NCBI GenBank assembly: GCA_037951105.1
Contig: JBAMJV010010103.1
Span: forward strand, 33,526 to 97,525
Reading direction: 5' to 3'
DNA: 64,000 nt
Source of the DNA: Echinarachnius parma
Taxonomy: Eukaryota; Echinodermata; Echinoidea; Clypeasteroida; Echinarachniidae
Below are positions 32,511 through 44,205 of this stretch, piece after piece; the first letter of the stretch is position 1; each line of letters opens with the position of its first letter. The position numbers and the translations under genes were made by a program. The notes beneath the pieces are model-generated. The model was not told where the DNA came from and ran no database searches. It saw only the letters and a list, made by a program, of their open reading frames with translations.

Positions 32511-33694
32511 CTACCTTTCAATTTTGCAGTACCGTTTACAGTACATTATTAGTTAAACCATTCAGGAGCAGTTTTACATAGTACATTTTGTATGTAAGAA
32601 AATACATGGGATGAGGTCTGTGGATAATGTGTGTTATACAATGATTATAATATGAAGTAAATTGTCTTGTCTCTTCACTTCAGGATGTTATAGGCAGTTT
32701 GGATAATCTATAAATCAGACACGCAGTGCTATCTTGCAAACACCTTGCACACATTGCTCAATGATATTGCACACAAACTAGCGTAGATTTTGAACAGTTT
32801 CATACAGGTTCTATGATCCCAACTCATGACAATCTTCAAAGAATTAGCTAGTCATTTTGTGTGATGATTGAAATGGAAGGACAAAGAGTAGCTGTTAGTG
32901 TTAGAAATTTGCTAGGCACTATGTAAATATAAAGCCCTACCTACGTGTAGTTAGCAGTTATCAATCCAATTCTGTATTTGTATAAACTTTTATGAACTCT
33001 TAATCGTTCATGCAGATCCCTGTTTTCATACCAGGCACACAAGCTTTATTCATATTGCAGTGGAAGAGAATGTCTGTGAACAAGTGTGATATTGTTTTCA
33101 TGCTTTATGGGTTCTTAGTCATAGTATAATAAAAATACAAGGACAGTATCAAATACCATCAAATACCAGCAAGTATTATGCTTATTTTCATTACTGTTTT
33201 GGTGAGGTCACCTAGATTATTCTTGATGGGGAGGCGCCCAGCAATAGCAACCAAACACTTGGTACATACGTACACATGTACCGGAGAGGTGGGAAGAGGT
33301 CTCTGCATGTACATACATTATACAGTCAGAATGCAACTCAGCCTGATTCCACTGTATTTATTCATATCGTATTCATAGATTTCCGAACCGCACGCACCAA
33401 TGAGCAAAGCAGAGGGGTATTATTTTGAGCTTTATGGAACCTTAACATAGTCTTTAATGAATGAATGTGGTATCAAATGTTAGAGGAAGAATCATATTTT
33501 ATGTCTATCATAATTAATCAAGTATTAAATCAAATTTTACCAGTGCAATTTGTTGTCAAATATCACCAAAAAATAATAAGTTCAGAGGTGAAAAATAACA
33601 GTTTATGCTTCTTGCGTCTCATTGATTTTATAATCATTGTAAAGCATGTTTTATACTCTTTCAGGATACGTAGGTTTTATTTTGTTGCGTTGGA
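32511..33694. other. Non-coding stretch
   Basis: Short frames at 33178 and 33465 have no domain. Nothing structured seen. Confidence 0.4.
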
Positions 33695-34027
33695 TAATCG
33701 GGTCAGGAGCCAAGAAAATACCACTCAGGTACAAATTAAGAACAACTAAAATGCGAACGAGCATTCCCATTGGATGGTACGAAGGGGTGTGTTTGAAGCG
33801 GGCCAGTGATTGGCCTCATTCAAATAACGCAATACCAGGCTCCCCTCGGAACAACGCGCTGTGCGGGGAAAGAGAAATTCTCTCTCCCCCTCTCTCTTCT
33901 TCGCGGGACGTGGAGAATCTGCGTGATGCTGATTCAACCAATCAACGGGCTGGATTGCCGCTGAAAGCCAACAATATGATATTTTATTTTGTCCTTTGCT
34001 GGTCTTTGTTGGCTCCTGACCCGATTA
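33695..34027. mobile_element. MITE with perfect 19-bp TIRs
   Basis: TAATCGGGTCAGGAGCCAA (33695-33713) is exactly inverted at 34009-34027. The 333-bp body is richer in GC and CpG and includes several CCAAT/ATTGG boxes (CCCATTGGATGG, GTGATTGGCC, AACCAATCA). The 129-codon frame across it has no domain and starts outside the element. It is non-autonomous, with ends intact. Confidence 0.9.
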
Positions 34028-34384
34028 AGAAATAAACGGCTTCAAAATTGACATATTTGTAAAGTGTATTAAATTACCTTTCATATGGTATAAATATGAA
34101 GGAGACGCAAGTACATTTTGTAAGTTTTCAAGCCGAATGAAAAAGAACTTTCAAAAACGAATTTTGTCAAGTTATTACACTTGATTTTCATCTTTTTGTC
34201 GTTGTTGAATTAAAAATATAATTATATGGAAGCAAAGAATGACATATTTTCTACAATGTCATATATCACATTGTACAATTGGTTATTGCAAACTGAAGTT
34301 ATCGCATTTTAAAAATGATGTATCTCCAGCCGAGTACTATTCGGGTGAGAAAGTTCGATCGTTGGAATCTGAATAAAACGAGCG
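34028..34384. other. AT-rich spacer
   Basis: Nothing seen. Confidence 0.4.
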
Positions 34385-35760
34385 TTTTAGCCTCATTAAA
34401 ACATGCTTTGCTCTATGACTGTATATGAGTTTATGCTTGAAAGCAAGATTGTACAAGTTTTGACCATGAATACAAAACATAATTTTGTGCACTAAACTTA
34501 AAGCATCGATTTGACTTCTCAACATCTATCAGAGAGAGATCATCAGTTTCCTAAATTATGCAAGTGTAATCCCCCTTTTCAGTCCAGTCAGCTGGCATGA
34601 TTGTACAAGCTTTCCAAATGAAACACAAAACACAACAACATCTTTTTATTATTTAACTCAGCAGTGAACAAAAAATACATGGGGGCTCAGGGCGATTTAG
34701 CCCCTGAACAGGGTAGGAAATATACGGGGGCCGAGGGCGATTTTGCCCCCTTATTTTCAAAATAGCCCCCTAAATTCAGTAGGTAGCCCCTAAAATTACC
34801 AAAGGGTATTATGTAAAATATTTTGTGATATCCATTGATCAGATTGGAAAAGTAGCCCCCTAAAATAAAAAAAACTAAATCCTGCATTGCCCCTGAATTG
34901 CCCAAAAGAGCCCCTGTAAATTTGGACTCCCGTCCCAGAGTTCAATGCCGAACAAGTTTAGAGGGCTAATTTCAAGCAGCTAGCTGAGCTTGAAGAGTAG
35001 CCCCAGAAATATGACTTGAGTATCTTCCCTGAAAATTGTATTGATTTGTCTTCTAAACATCTAGGACTAGGTAGATCTGTGTAATCCCCTCTTTTCAGTC
35101 CAGTCAGTTACATAGATACCCATAATGGCTTGAAAGCATCAATATGGTACAAGTTTTGACCTTGAAAAACAAACAAACCCCCAATATAAAGCATTTAATC
35201 TCAGTATTGATTTGCCTTCTCAATATACGGATGGATTTTTGTTTCCTTTGCTTATGTAAATGTAAGTAAATCCCCTTTTTAGTCCAGTCAGCCGACATGC
35301 CCGTGTGGTGGCTCAATAAAAAGAATGTACGAGTTTTGAATGCCAAAACACTAAAAACAACCTTCATTTTATCATTTTATTGCTAAAACTCAGTATTGAT
35401 TTGACTTCTCAACATCTAAAGTAAAGAGATATTTTTGTTTCCTTTGGAAAGAGTTTACAATCCGTTTTTCAGTCCAGTCAGCTGCCTACTGTAAGATTTG
35501 GAAGAAGGGCAGGAAGAGGAAATCCAACATGGTGTCCAAGATGGCCGCCAAACACACCCATGGGACACGATTTGGTCTTGGTAACATCAAAATTCTTTAA
35601 CTAGACACATTCAGGCTTACAAAAATGTAAGTTAAAAAAATATATATTTTGGGTGCATGGGACCCCCCTATTCCTCCCCTACTATCAGTATTGATTTGAC
35701 TTCTGGACATCTGAAGAGATATTTTTGTTTCCCGTTTTTCAGTCCAGTCAGCTGCCCAAG
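34385..35760 (+). repeat. Degenerate tandem array, about 185-bp unit, with CCCTTTTCAGTCCAGTCAG box
   Basis: The box (T)TTTCAGTCCAGTCAG recurs at about 34580, 35096, 35280, 35470 and 35740. Each is preceded by TTGATTTG(A/C)CTTCT(C/G)AACAT...TTTTTGTTTCC and followed by a TACAAGTTTTGACC-type block. Normal spacing is 184-190 bp. The 516-bp gap contains the family C insertion at 34665-34940. The box looks like a 3' splice acceptor (pyrimidines then CAG), repeated in every unit. The last two units also share AGATTTGGAAGAAGG and AGGAAGAGGAAATC. Confidence 0.8.
34665..34940 (+). repeat. GCCCCC-rich dispersed repeat (family C), inserted in the tandem array
   Basis: ATACGGGGGCCGAGGGCGAT, GCCCCCTTATTTTCAAAATA and CAGTAGGTAGCCCC. 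Relatives at 27312-27412 (inverted), 41968-42180 and 54155-54330. No open frame. Confidence 0.8.
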
Positions 35761-36458
35761 ATTTGGAAGAAGGACAGGAAGAGGAAATCTATCATTTCCT
35801 CTCACCTCTCTTCAACAAACATTGTGGTCGTAAATTCTCTTTATTGATTTAAAAGGAAGGTTTTTAACATTGTCCGAGTACATTTTTACTGCAGTATTTG
35901 TCTACATCATAACAGTTTTGTACATGCCATGTGAGTAATTACATAGTGTATGTACATGTTTGTAGTAAATGTAATGATGAGATGATGTAATGTTTGTTAG
36001 ATTAGTCAATGCTTGATTTTTTTTACCTTGTGGGCCTGTCAGGAATAATCAAAACTTATCCAAGTTTGGTGGCCTGACACAAGAAATAGATAGAATATAT
36101 TTATAATATAATAGATAGAATATCTTTCGAATTATCATATTGCATCGGTAATTCACCAATTTTAAATGCTTATAAATTCTTATTGTAATGCAGTACAATT
36201 CATTGTTCTGCTGGGAGACATGGCTTACATGTATAATAATATCATTTAAATAACAACAACGACATCACCATCAAATGAAGGCAGAAGGATTCAGGTAGTA
36301 CGTGCACATGTATGTGTTTGTTACATTGTCACATCTATCATCTGTTTGTAATCTGTATCTGTTTAGAATACCATGTAAGCCGAAACTGTGTGAAATGCGA
36401 CTTTCTATTTTCGCTAACGATAGATTAGAAGTTGCTGAAAGGTTCTTCTTTTAGATCT
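35761..36458. other. AT-rich stretch
   Basis: No exon or repeat copy seen. Confidence 0.4.
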
Positions 36459-36512
36459 TTAACCCACTCAGGTCTACATGTAGTCATGGAAAAACATAGA
36501 CTGGTTTATTAA
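36459..36512. mobile_element. Very small TTAA element (54 bp)
   Basis: TTAACCCACTCAGGTC at the left, GACTGGTTTATTAA at the right. Its right TTAA is the left TTAA of the M1 copy that follows. Assignment is tentative because it is so short. Confidence 0.4.
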
Positions 36513-36612
36513 CCCATTGCCTACGGAGACCAGGTGGGTCAATATTAACTCTATGGGGTTGCAACTTGCAAGATGTAGTAGGATTTAGGAACGGGGAAAA
36601 AATACTGGTTAA
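36509..36612 (+). mobile_element. Miniature TTAA element, family M1, worn copy
   Basis: TTAACCCATTGCCTACGGAG, then ACCAGGTGGG, follows the family start. The right end is eroded (AGGAACGGGG near 36588, TTAA at 36609). Confidence 0.6.
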
Positions 36613-36932
36613 ACAAAACTGAATCAAATCGTCTGCAAGGGTTTAAGTTTGTTATTTATTGTTATGTTCATGGTGACTTGTACTTTTAAAATTGGTTCTA
36701 GAAACCTTTTTTCTGGCTCTGTCAGCAAGGACAAATCATACTGGTTGTGGTGGCCACAAAACAAAGAAAAACATGAAACAGCCCAACTTTTTTGTATTTG
36801 GCTATGACATTGGACAGGTAAAATGTGGGATAATTAAATGTCCAGGATGTGTTTTTAGAACATGAATTTACCTCTATGATATGGCTCAGGGAACCACTAG
36901 CTCATAAAACGCCAAGAAAGAGCCCCCATGTC

Positions 36933-37173
36933 CCCTAACAGAAATCTAGCAGTGTCGCAAGCCAGCGACTAGCTTGCGGCTAGATAGCGTCAAGCTTAAT
37001 AGGCGATACCTGCTGAAATTAAGCGTGTGAAATACTATGCACGCTAATGACACGCTTGAAATCTGCTGCACGCTCACAATTTCAGCTGAGATAGCCTATT
37101 ATAAGCTTACCGCTGGCTAGCCGCATGCTACATTTAGCTGCTAGCTTGCGGCAAGCTGAACATTTCTGTAGGG
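36933..37173. mobile_element. 241-bp full-length fold-back element rich in AGCTTGC
   Basis: CCCTAACAGAAAT at the left mirrors ATTTCTGTAGGG at the right. The arms continue to pair imperfectly, with repeated GCTAGC/AGCTTGCGGC strings. The loop is near 37050. Confidence 0.8.
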
Positions 37174-37625
37174 AATATTACTCCACTGATAGAAATCTAC
37201 GTTAAAACGAATTTCAGAGTGTTCTTTTATTAAGCAGGTGACCTTGAAACGTCAGCCCCTGATTTGTTACAAAACAGATTCTCCCTCCTTATTTCAGGAC
37301 AGCCCTACTTTGGCATATTTCCATGAATTGTATTTATCATCACTTAAAAGTACAATGCAGTACCCCTTCAGTCTTCAGTTTCTCAAACTTGAACAGAGCA
37401 TGACATCATCATTGTGATATCATATATTTACCAACAGAACAACTGAAACAACCAAATCATTGACCCAGTTAATAATCCATCCACACCTAATCCACTCAGC
37501 TAAATGTATTGTAAGTTTGAATAAAATATATATGGGTTATAAAATTATGCTGCTACATTATTTGTAGTTTCCTATTGTTCCAAATATATATGTACACATT
37601 TGCATTTCGATTGTTTATTACTCAT
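37174..37625. other. Non-coding spacer
   Basis: Nothing seen. Confidence 0.4.
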
Positions 37626-37627
37626 GT

Positions 37628-37710
37628 TTAATAATAATAATAATAATAACGGTTATTTATATCTATAGCGTTGCAGGAAAGTGCTATTTTATGGCAATTT
37701 ATAAGCTTTA
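37628..37710 (+). repeat. (AAT)n with GCG-type dispersed repeat
   Basis: TTAATAATAATAATAATAAT then GGTTATTTATATCTATAGCG. Resembles the 24030 and 43330 blocks. Confidence 0.55.
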
Positions 37711-37799
37711 ATACTTAGAGTGCCAGGGATTTTAATGCTCTATGGCATTTATGTGTATTGTAACTCGCAAAAATGCGAGCTTGGCACTCAAGGAGTTAA
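37708..37799. mobile_element. Miniature TTAA element, family M3 (92 bp)
   Basis: TTAATACTTAGAGTGCCAGG at the left pairs with TTGGCACTCAAGGAGTTAA at the right. Confidence 0.6.
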
Positions 37800-38003
37800 C
37801 AAATTGTATCTGTGAAATACTTGTCCTAACCACAGCAAATTGAATTCTCCACTCTGTTCTAGTCTGCTGATCGATGTAAAATCTATTTAAACGTCATTCA
37901 TCAAATTGATTTTATTTTGGCGGTTAGAATGATGTGTCATACATGTATGTTATTATTCTAATAACATTTTTTGCCAACGGCGCTATTAAGACTTCTCGAT
38001 GTT

Positions 38004-38091
38004 TTAACCCATTTGCTCTTGCATATAAAAATGTACATAGAGATAGTATTACTATACGCATTGCACGAGGTTCGCACAGGCAATGGCTTAA
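38004..38091. mobile_element. Miniature TTAA element (88 bp)
   Basis: TTAACCCATTTGCTCTTGC at the left, CAATGGCTTAA at the right; weakly inverted ends with TTAA edges. Confidence 0.5.
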
Positions 38092-38392
38092 CTAAAATGC
38101 CCAAGTGATGTGTTTTACAATGCGTAAAAGCTCTGTGAATAAACGGAATGACTCATAGAAGTAAAATCCATTTAGCATGGAACCATATATAATGAAAGAA
38201 ATGTTTTTAAAATATGGCAAAATAACTCAGAAATGCATCATTTATCCTGCACTTGATAGGGTCATATCACTTTTCGAGATGATGAAAACATTGACTTGAG
38301 AGTGGTTTATTGCCATGAATAGATTCTAAGCCTGTTAAATATGGGGATATTAAGAGTAGCCTATTACCATTCAATTTATTCTATAAAGCTTT

Positions 38393-38640
38393 AGTGGCGT
38401 GACCAGGGCTAGGCAAGATTGGATTAGGGAATAGGAGGGGGGAGGGGGTGCAAAGAAGTGATCAAAATTTTACACAAGGAGGCCAAATAAGGAATCAATA
38501 TTTCTCACAAATTGGGCATCCACAAAAGAGGGAGTATTTTGTTATGTATTTCTCTATTTTTCTCCCAAAAAGGGGACAGCAAGGCAGGGGGCAAGACCCA
38601 TACTGGGAAATAATTACCCCTTTTGCTGCACCATAGGCTA
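38393..38640 (+). repeat. Possible truncated TIR repeat with AGTGGCG end
   Basis: AGTGGCGTGACCAGGGCTAG at the left. A matching inverted AGCTACGCCACTG end appears in another context at 44538-44555. A purine-rich stretch (AGGAGGGGGGAGGGGG) follows. The class is uncertain. Confidence 0.4.
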
Positions 38641-38835
38641 AGCTCGTTAGATCCCATATCTAAGCCTGTTAAGAAAATGCAGCCTGCGATGATACGGCCC
38701 TAATGGTTCAGCGATCCAATTGCGACCGTCACCCATAAATGTGGAGTATCGTCCGTTACGCACGTTTTGATGAGACTAACTCCCCCTGATGGTATCATCG
38801 CCCAAGGGGAATTATGATTGGGGTAATTGCAGTCT
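38641..38835. other. Unique balanced-composition block
   Basis: GC-balanced, non-repetitive sequence (GATCCAATTGCGACCGTCAC, GATGGTATCATCGCCC) within AT-rich surroundings. No open frame of note. Could be a conserved regulatory block. Confidence 0.2.
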
Positions 38836-40045
38836 AGCCGTAAACGAGAGAGAGAAAGAGAAAAAAAAAAAAATCCCCCCTTTTTATTTTGACATGTTCA
38901 TTCAAGCATTTTGATCAAGGTCTGTCATATTTTTGTTATCAGATGACAATGAGACTGATAATGCATGGTGGCAATGTTTTGGCCTGATTCAGGGAATGAG
39001 GAAATGTGTGCTTTTTTCAGTCACTGTTGTTATAATGGTGTTTATATTTTCCTTGTTTTCTTTCATGTCTTTTGTGGATAATAATTTAAAATACTAAGTA
39101 TGTTTTTACTACATTAAAATAAGAAAATAATCGCGCACATTACATAGTCATAATTTGAGCAATCAACATTCTGCTAATCTGTTTTTCTTTTCTGATGATA
39201 ATTAAAGTCCCTGTTATAAATACAAGAGAATGTATTAATAAAATTAAAAATTTCAAGATCTGTTACTGCACATGTCTGTATTAATCTTTCAGATGAACAT
39301 ACTAAATGTCTTCTCCAAAAATTTTGAGCTTGAAAGTTTAATGTTGCCAAATCTTGCAGGTACTAAAACAAGATTATAATGTTACGGGAAAGTTATCGCA
39401 GAAGACTCAGTTATTGTCACCAGAAACCTATTCTGTTGTTTGTTTCTAAAAGGAAGTAACTTGCATCAGTGTAATATCTTGTAAATGAGGAAACTGTCTG
39501 CCATTTACATTTGAATGATTGAATCAAAGTAATACCTTGATTTGGGGATTTTAATTTTAATTATAAATTTTGCTTGAAATAAGATCATAATGAATAAATT
39601 AAAATCAAATTACTGACATTTTGATGATTTGACAGTTGCTTCCTTTTGTCATGGTTGGCCAGTAATGACTAATGTTATGCCTCGGCCTCCCACTTTGCTA
39701 GTTTGCTGTAGGTCTTATTGTATAATGTAAGGCACCCCTATGGGAAAGAATTTTGGAAATATAACCTCCTTTTTATTGTAGGAAGACTTGTGGTGCCAGT
39801 ATTGTCATTGACTCTTGTGAAAGTGATTTCATTTTCATGTTATAATATTCATATTTGAAATACATCCTCATGGACAAAACTCACGGATGTAGTTTCAGGA
39901 ATGAAAAGTAGTTGAAGGAAAAATGGTAGATGAAAGAATGATTGAAATGAGTCAGGAGACTAGGAGGATATAATAGGGCAATCAAAAGTGAATAATCCTT
40001 TTTTTTTTCATATTAGAAAAATAAAAGTTATTTGGCTGATTTGGG
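38836..40045. other. AT-rich stretch
   Basis: A GAGA tract and an A run (38846-38872) followed by C6. Then over 1 kb of AT-rich sequence with nothing gene-like. Confidence 0.4.
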
Positions 40046-40052
40046 GTGGTTC

Positions 40053-40078
40053 GGGGGGGGGGGGGGGGGGTGGGGGGG
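40053..40078. repeat. Poly-G run
   Basis: About 18 G, one T, seven G. Followed by CATAAATTATTGGGGGCACA, which has parallels near 44515. Confidence 0.85.
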
Positions 40079-40199
40079 CTCATAAATTATTGGGGGCACA
40101 CTTTATTTATAACTTTATTTTTGTAATGATTTTCCCATTATGTCTTGAATTGTTCATGTCAAATATTGGCACTGCCCCATCCCCATAAAAATAATAGAA

Positions 40200-41045
40200 T
40201 AACCCTGAATGGAGAGATTTCAATTAAAACCTCCCTCGGGAGAGATTTATGTGTTTAATAATTGAGAGATAGTCATGACCTGGATTATTTCATCTTGCCT
40301 GCCTGCTACTTGCACTCCCTGTGGGTCACAAATCAAATGTATGTCTCCATTATGCTGGCAATATTGTAGGCATGATTTGCAGACAACTATCCTTCTGAGT
40401 TCTGACTCATTGTAAAGGTATTATGGCTCATGTTCGGTTTGAAATAAATACTCACAGATGTAACAAAATAAAAAGAGATAGGTGAAAAAATTGAATATTA
40501 AAATAAGAGAAAGAAACAAAACTAGTAAATTACATTAGTCTTGAATTATACCAATAAATTGTTACAGTTATGTAATAAAATGGAGAGGAATACGTGCAAT
40601 AAGACGAAAATGATAAATCTTAAGTTTCAAGCAAAGTACAATTTTATAAATGGTCTAGTTTGCTTGCCCAATCAGGTAACTAAGTTATAATGTTCAATTT
40701 CAAGAGAAATTTAATTTCTAATGTGTACATTTTTAGAGCAATTCAAGAAGAAACAAACACATCTTACAATATCATATTAAATTCTAAAAAGAACATGATA
40801 CTGTTAATTCAATAAAATATTACGGAAAGGCCAATATGAATAAGAGCAAAGATGATTGACTAATAGTAAATACTGTTCTTGTTTGTTTTTTATTTTTACT
40901 AGGAAAGTATAAATTAACGGTTAACCTGTATCTCATTTATGAGGATCATAATATTAGTCATTTTGCAAACTTTGTACATAATAATAATACATTTTACCAG
41001 TACTGATTTTTTAGAAAGGAAGGAGGGAGAGAGGCATGCAGGACG
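40200..41045. other. AT-rich stretch
   Basis: Nothing seen. Confidence 0.4.
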
Positions 41046-41128
41046 TTAACCCATTCCCTTTGAGATTCTGAAATCCCCATTGACGCTGTTCATGGTCTAC
41101 CAGGTTCCCTGTGGGCAAAGGCTTAGCT
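41046..41128 (-). mobile_element. Miniature TTAA element, family M1
   Basis: TTAACCCATTCCCTTTGAGA, then TTCTGAAATCCCCATTGACG. The right end is worn (GGGCAAAGGCTTAG). Confidence 0.65.
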
Positions 41129-41302
41129 GTATTTATTCCATCTTGGTACTTTGCTACAGGCTTACAATTATGAAAATGTTAGGCTATCAATATCACACAA
41201 ATTATGCTGACCCTAGGCATCTTTTTCACCATGGTGGTTGGTAGTCTGAGTAATCTCCAAAAGCAATTCGCCTACTAAGGTTCAAGGTTCAAGGTCGTCC
41301 TT

Positions 41303-41775
41303 ACAATACAGACCATGCCTTGTTTAGAAATTAGAGTGGGTGGTATTACATCAACTGCCAGTCAGCAAGCTCTTGACTGGAAAATCAAACCGTGTTTTCT
41401 GGGTTGTACATTGTAATAGTTGTAAGCAGTAATTTTGCCTTCTACATGTACATGTACTGTACATTAGGTAGAAATGATTTCACTAATAAATAGATATTAT
41501 TAAAAAAAATTACATATAATCAAAACAAATGTTTTGTGCTCTGGAGTCTGTAAAATACAGACCATGCCTTGTTTAGAGTGGGTGGTATTGTATCAACTGC
41601 CAGTCAGTAGCATGACTGGTGATTTGTTTAGTCTGACTTTTAACAGTTGTAACTATTAGTAAAGTAATTTCACCCCATTGATAGGAATAATTTTAATAAT
41701 AAATATTACAAAACAGACAACATAATAATGAATATATATTTAAAAGAAATGTTCTGTGCTCTGGAGTACGTCTCA
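41303..41775 (+). repeat. Tandem duplication, about 250-bp unit
   Basis: AATACAGACCATGCCTTGTT, GTGGGTGGTATT and ATCAACTGCCAGTCAG, ending in TTTTGTGCTCTGGAGT, occur near 41306-41549 and again near 41555-41766. Confidence 0.8.
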
Positions 41776-41839
41776 GTAGAATTTATAAAAAACCACAGTG
41801 AGAAAATGACTAGCCTCTGTATAACTTATGAGATGCACC

Positions 41840-41960
41840 CCTTCTCCATCTTACTTTCTCCCCTTCTCCTGGTTCCCCCCTCTCTCTTTCTTCTCCGCTC
41901 CCTACATTACTCCCCTTCCCAATTTCTCTCCATCTCCTTCATCTTCCCATCTTTACCCAA
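41840..41960. repeat. Pyrimidine-rich tract
   Basis: C/T-rich on the + strand. Overlapping proline/serine/leucine frames are compositional artefacts. Confidence 0.7.
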
Positions 41961-41967
41961 CCAGTGA

Positions 41968-42180
41968 AAAAAATACCTGGGGACTCGGGGCAAATTCGCC
42001 CCCGAAATGCCCAAAATAGCCCCCGAAAATCATAACAGAGCCCCCTTAAATCCGCATGGAGTTCAATTATGACAATGCCAAACAAATATTAGAGCGTTAT
42101 ATTTTCATGCAGGCAAATTTAAGAAGTACATGTAGCCCCCCAAAAATAAATAATATTTGTCCCTGCACCCAACCCCCTCT
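41968..42180 (+). repeat. GCCCCC-rich dispersed repeat (family C)
   Basis: ATACCTGGGGACTCGGGGCA, AAATTCGCCCCCGAAATGCC, AAAATAGCCCCCGAAAATC, parallel to 34715-34905 though diverged. Confidence 0.7.
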
Positions 42181-42529
42181 CATCTCCCCCCTCCTCTCTT
42201 ATGCAGATGTGCAGCTCTTACTACATTAGAGGGGTTTTTGCTGTTAAAAGTGTTGGATGAAGATGATTGTATGAGAGGAGAGAATTGGGAATAGATTAGA
42301 AGAGTGGACAATTTAAAAATGCAGATTGCACATTACCAGTCCTTTGGGTTTTGAAGTGTGGTAGCCCATTTGTGGGTTGACAGTCTGAGCTGTTCAGACC
42401 TTACACATTCCTTGCAAATATGGGTTTTGATAAGTCTTGAATTTTCAGACCCTTTGCCTCTGACTGTTATCTTCTGAAGATATTGATGTAGTGATGTTTT
42501 ACTTTGTAAAGCTATGGAGCCCCATCCCC

Positions 42530-42554
42530 TTAAAGGGACTTTAAGTCCCTTTAA
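42530..42554. repeat. 25-bp near-palindrome of TTAA-3 ends
   Basis: TTAAAGGGACTTTAAGTCCC then TTTAA: two TTAA-3-type termini joined end to end with no body between them. Three TTAA lie within 25 bp. A diverged fragment of the TTAA-3 interior (CACTTTGCATTTCACACATT) follows at 42608. Confidence 0.65.
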
Positions 42555-42781
42555 GAGGATAATTTAAGCCGTGTATAAAGTAAGTGCAATGAGCTAGTGA
42601 ATATATCACTTTGCATTTCACACATTACTTTGTGGTCATATCAGATCACACCAAAACACATTTTATTAATCAAATTTTTTGCACTTGTCAACAAAGTTAC
42701 TACTCCCTTTAAGGTTTTATTTTATTTGTTTGTAATGTGTTTTAAGACAGCATGGAAACATGATTCCTTAAGGGGGTATCC

Positions 42782-43226
42782 CACTGAGCGGCGAATGCTT
42801 ACGAACGTTGCGAATTTGGATTCGCCAACTTTTTCTGACGAATGTTGGCAAAAATCAGGGTTTGACTCTGCCACCCTGATTTTTGCCAACATTCGTCAGA
42901 AAAGTTGGCAAATCCAAAATTCACAGCGTTCGTAAGCATTCAATGGGTCAGGTTTATATAAGAACCATATGGTCATGTGGTCGCTAGCATTGGCGAATCA
43001 AAAAGAACTAACCGTTTGCAAAGGCTTACGACTGTTTTGCAAACGCTTGGAACTGTTTGCGGAAAAATAAATTTGCAAAGAAATTTTGAACATGTTCAAC
43101 ATTTCTTTGCGACAATGAAAACTGTTTGCGAACTTTCTTGCAAAGTTTTACGAACCTTTTGCAACCTTTTACGAATCCTGGCGAAGTCCCAAATTCGCTA
43201 CGTTCGCAAGCATTCGCCGCTCAGTG
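42782..43226. mobile_element. TIR element with nested internal hairpin
   Basis: Outer ends CACTGAGCGGCGAATGCTTA and its complement (43188-43226, CATTCGCCGCTCAGTG) pair over about 38 bp. Inside, 42793-42857 is inverted again at 42870-42941 (GAATTTGGATTCGCCAACTT; TGACGAATGTTGGCAAAAAT), so GCGAATGCTTACGAACG-type sequence occurs three times. The rest is rich in TTTGCGAA/TTTGCAAA strings. Frames in it are repeat-derived. Confidence 0.85.
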
Positions 43227-43329
43227 CGCTGCGCTACGCAAGCAACTGGCTGGAATACTGTCCAGGGAGTGGCAATTGTGCACTTTGTATGGGGGAATGA
43301 TACAATGTAGAAGTGTGTATTAATTGAAA

Positions 43330-43402
43330 GGGTAATAATAATAGCGCTTAGAGGCTCATTACAGTTTGTGCTTCATATGTTTATCAAATATTATTATTAT
43401 TA
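43330..43402 (+). repeat. GCGCTTAG dispersed repeat, second copy
   Basis: AATAATAATAGCGCTTAGAG to ATTATTATTATTATTA; see 24030-24122. Confidence 0.6.
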
Positions 43403-44085
43403 TTAAACTGCTGAACTGAACCATACTGAAGATTTCATTATAAAATGGGATAAACGTGTTGCATTAAATACGTTCTAACACTAGAAAGTTAAGTAAAATG
43501 TATCAATGATTGGTAACTTGTTATAGAACTTGTCTGCAACTCTGTGTGTACATGATGTAAGCATGGATGTAGATATATTTGTGTTTTATTCATGAGAAAG
43601 CCCATGTGTCATCAATGTGACCTACATTTTTTGTGACAGAATAGTTCTGGCTGCAACTACAAGGGCCAAGCAGGGTTCACGCAAAATTGGTCACCATTTG
43701 CAAATCTCATCAGCCGTGAATCTTCCCGTTCTAACCCTGTCCCTCTAAGGACCGAATCGCCACGTTTGTGGCATTTAAAAGACAGCGCAACAAATTTAAC
43801 CAATTTTTGTTGCTATTCCAGCCGACATGTGCACACCTAGCTAATTTTGTACAATTTACTTTTCTTTCACACACTCGTGCACTGTAGTAAACTCGCAATC
43901 TCATACAGACGTACACGTGCAAGTGCAGTGCAATTCTCGCAAAATTTATACTGAATACTAGCTTATAAATGTTTGAAGCCCCTTTTCATCAATTGTGAAT
44001 TTATTCCTCAAACTCAAAGGAACATGCATTTATAATTGTGTACTGTAGAATAGGTTGGTTACTTTATAAATACATAAATACTATA
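43403..44085. other. Non-coding stretch
   Basis: The 63-codon minus frame at 43731-43922 has no recognised domain. A short unique segment around 43680-43760 has balanced composition. Confidence 0.35.
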
Positions 44086-44205
44086 CTGGTGGGTCAAAAG
44101 CCCTTTTCTAAAAGTTGTGTACAGGTGTACATGTATGTTTTACATGTATAGATCTGCATACTCATACTGATATACTCTGGTCGGTCAAAAGACCTTTTCC
44201 ATTCA
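44086..44205 (+). repeat. Short tandem pair
   Basis: ATACTGGTGGGTCAAAAGCC and CTCTGGTCGGTCAAAAGACC, each followed by CTTTTC, about 92 bp apart. Confidence 0.6.

Noticed and set aside
33646-34035. 129-codon plus-strand frame
   Set aside because: Spans the 333-bp MITE and its flank; the frame is incidental to the CpG-rich body.
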